64,000 bases of DNA from Streptomyces sp. XM4193 (GTDB taxonomy: Bacteria; Actinomycetota; Actinomycetes; Streptomycetales; Streptomycetaceae). The stretch covers positions 620,001-684,000 of the forward strand of contig NZ_JALLGK010000001.1 of NCBI RefSeq assembly GCF_023072595.1, read 5' to 3'. A program made the translations under genes and the position numbers. Under the pieces are notes generated by a model. It made no database searches. It had not been told where the DNA came from and was given only the letters and a program-made list of their open reading frames with translations. Of the stretch, positions 63,901 through 64,000 are shown in pieces; position 1 is the first letter of the stretch; every line of letters begins with the position of its first letter.

Positions 63901-64000
63901 GACGTACTTGATGCCCGGCACGGTGAGCGAGGTCTCCGCGACGTTGGTGGCCAGTACGACCCGGCGGTTGCTGTGGCGCTGGAAGACCCGGTGCTGCTCG
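60913..64000 (-). CDS. hrpA: HrpA-type DEAH-box RNA helicase, 5' end beyond the window
   Basis: About 1,029 codons of the C-terminal part are present; the N-terminal RecA domain with Walker A and DEAH lies beyond 64000. The visible sequence opens in helicase motif V (VVLATNVAETSLTVPG) and reaches motif VI with QRKGRCGRTSDG. The HA2/ratchet region follows (LRTNLASVILQMTAAGLGEIERFPFIDPPD), then the OB-fold and the long DUF3418 extension unique to HrpA. HrpA-type helicases act on RNA; E. coli HrpA resolves stalled ribosomes. Two basic repeats (RTKDRAKDR) lie mid-protein. Confidence 0.93.
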   Translation of the reverse strand, partial: EQHRVFQRHSNRRVVLATNVAETSLTVPGIKYVIDPGNARISRYSHRTKVQRLPIERVSQASANQRKGRCGRTSDGICIRLYSEDDFLARPEFTDAEILRTNLASVILQMTAAGLGEIERFPFIDPPDHRSIKAGVQLLEELGALESGSAGKPVKQQGGRKGRVLTDTGRRLAQLPVDPRLGRMVLEADRNGCVREVMVIAAALSLQDPRERPSDKQQQADQQHARFKDETSDFLAFLNLWRYLKEQQRELSSSAFRRMCRAEYLNYLRIREWQDIYAQLRQTARTMKVELNEGDAADDAIHRSLLAGMLSHIGLKDPEKNEYGGARGARFAVFPGSALFKKQPRWLMSAELVETSRLWARVNAKIDPDWIEPIAGHLVKRTHSEPHWEQKQAAVMAYEKVTLYGVPIVAQRKVNYGRIDPETSRDLFIRNALVEGDWRNHHQFFQDNRKLLGEVEELEHRARRRDIMVDDETLYDFYDQRIPEQIVSGAHFDSWWKSKRREEPDLLNFEKSMLINERAGDISRADYPDSWRQGALKLRVTYQFEPGADADGVTVHVPLQVLNQVRPDGFDWQIPGLRAQVVTELIRSLPKAIRRNFVPAPDFARRFLKLLAEAGQDPAAAPAEPLTAVLSRELVRLTGVRFDAGDFDWEKVPDHLRVTFRVVDERRRKVGPDAESKDLQTLVLRFKPKAQAALTRAFEAAEVRGRTKDRAKDRTDGRQSASAEEAPAPRQRTGLTSWTIGTLERTFETRRAGQPVKAYPAVVDDGEKAGTVSVRLFDSEQEQLAAMRAGTRRLILLNLPSDPARFALGKLDNRQKLALSSTPHGSVQALFADCVAASVDRLVAVHGGPAWDEAAFRKLFDAVRADVVDATLGAVAQVREVLAAWQSCERRMKSPPLVSSATLAPSVADVRAQLAALVPPGFVTAHGARRLPDLRRYLVAADRRLQQLPNNAQRDAARMAKVAEMQDEYAWLLEQFPPGRPVPEAAGEIRWMIEELRVSYFAHALGTAYPVSDKRIVKAVDAAVPAAR

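Overview
The window is chromosomal DNA of a streptomycete (Streptomyces or a close relative). The evidence is the very high G+C content, GTG/TTG starts, many apparently leaderless genes, a 68-residue BldC, an Lsr2-type protein beside purS, and the actinobacterial families DUF2617, DUF3151 and DUF3073. Most genes are core metabolism or conserved streptomycete genes. There is no phage, IS element, CRISPR array or biosynthetic cluster.

Region 1 (0-11.7 kb): a truncated aminotransferase copy, a Phd/YefM-RelE toxin-antitoxin pair and the intact aminotransferase. These are followed by a small glycine-rich membrane protein, DUF2617, a membrane spermidine-synthase homologue with substituted active-site residues, a tail-anchored SRPBCC-like protein, an aldose epimerase, pyrE, and a divergent imine-reductase-like/HxlR pair. 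Region 2 (12-18.4 kb): fba, DUF3151, a complete tryptophan-to-anthranilate operon (tryptophan dioxygenase, kynureninase, kynurenine formamidase), a pterin dehydratase homologue and an AAC(2')-like acetyltransferase. Region 3 (18.7-25.4 kb): a PrmC-like methyltransferase, a YbaK deacylase, a Tat-exported PI-PLC-like protein, a NarL-type two-component system and purA. Region 4 (25.5-33 kb): a DAGK-like protein, a MarR/GbsR regulator facing an ABC exporter over a shared AT-rich operator, a secreted protein plus class F sortase, and a GntR regulator.

Region 5 (33-41 kb): purC, a dimethylformamidase-like protein, an M48-like protein lacking HExxH, purD and a SLATT protein. Region 6 (41-47 kb): three tRNA-Gly genes, an ABC transporter plus two-component operon, and lsrL. 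Region 7 (47-55 kb): purS-purQ-purL as overlapping genes, a PH-domain protein, an MDMPI-type protein, then purF and purM. Region 8 (55-64 kb): DUF3073, valine dehydrogenase, a conserved unknown, bldC, a CxxC protein, tRNA-Asp and the C-terminal part of HrpA, which runs off the window end.

Together purF, D, S-Q-L, M, C and A supply most of the enzymes from PRPP to AMP. Only purN/purT, purK/E, purB and purH are missing from the window. Two global developmental regulators, LsrL and BldC, sit next to pur genes.

The most intriguing signals are: a tRNA-Gly(UCC) gene with intact charging identity but both partners of the G18-psi55 elbow contact changed and a bulged T-stem; three enzyme homologues with degraded catalytic motifs; short tandem duplications recurring at or just after stop codons; and about a dozen -10 boxes placed 6-8 nt before start codons. 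From memory of S. coelicolor, the fba-purA block and the purD-bldC-hrpA block lie far apart there, so this chromosome may be rearranged.
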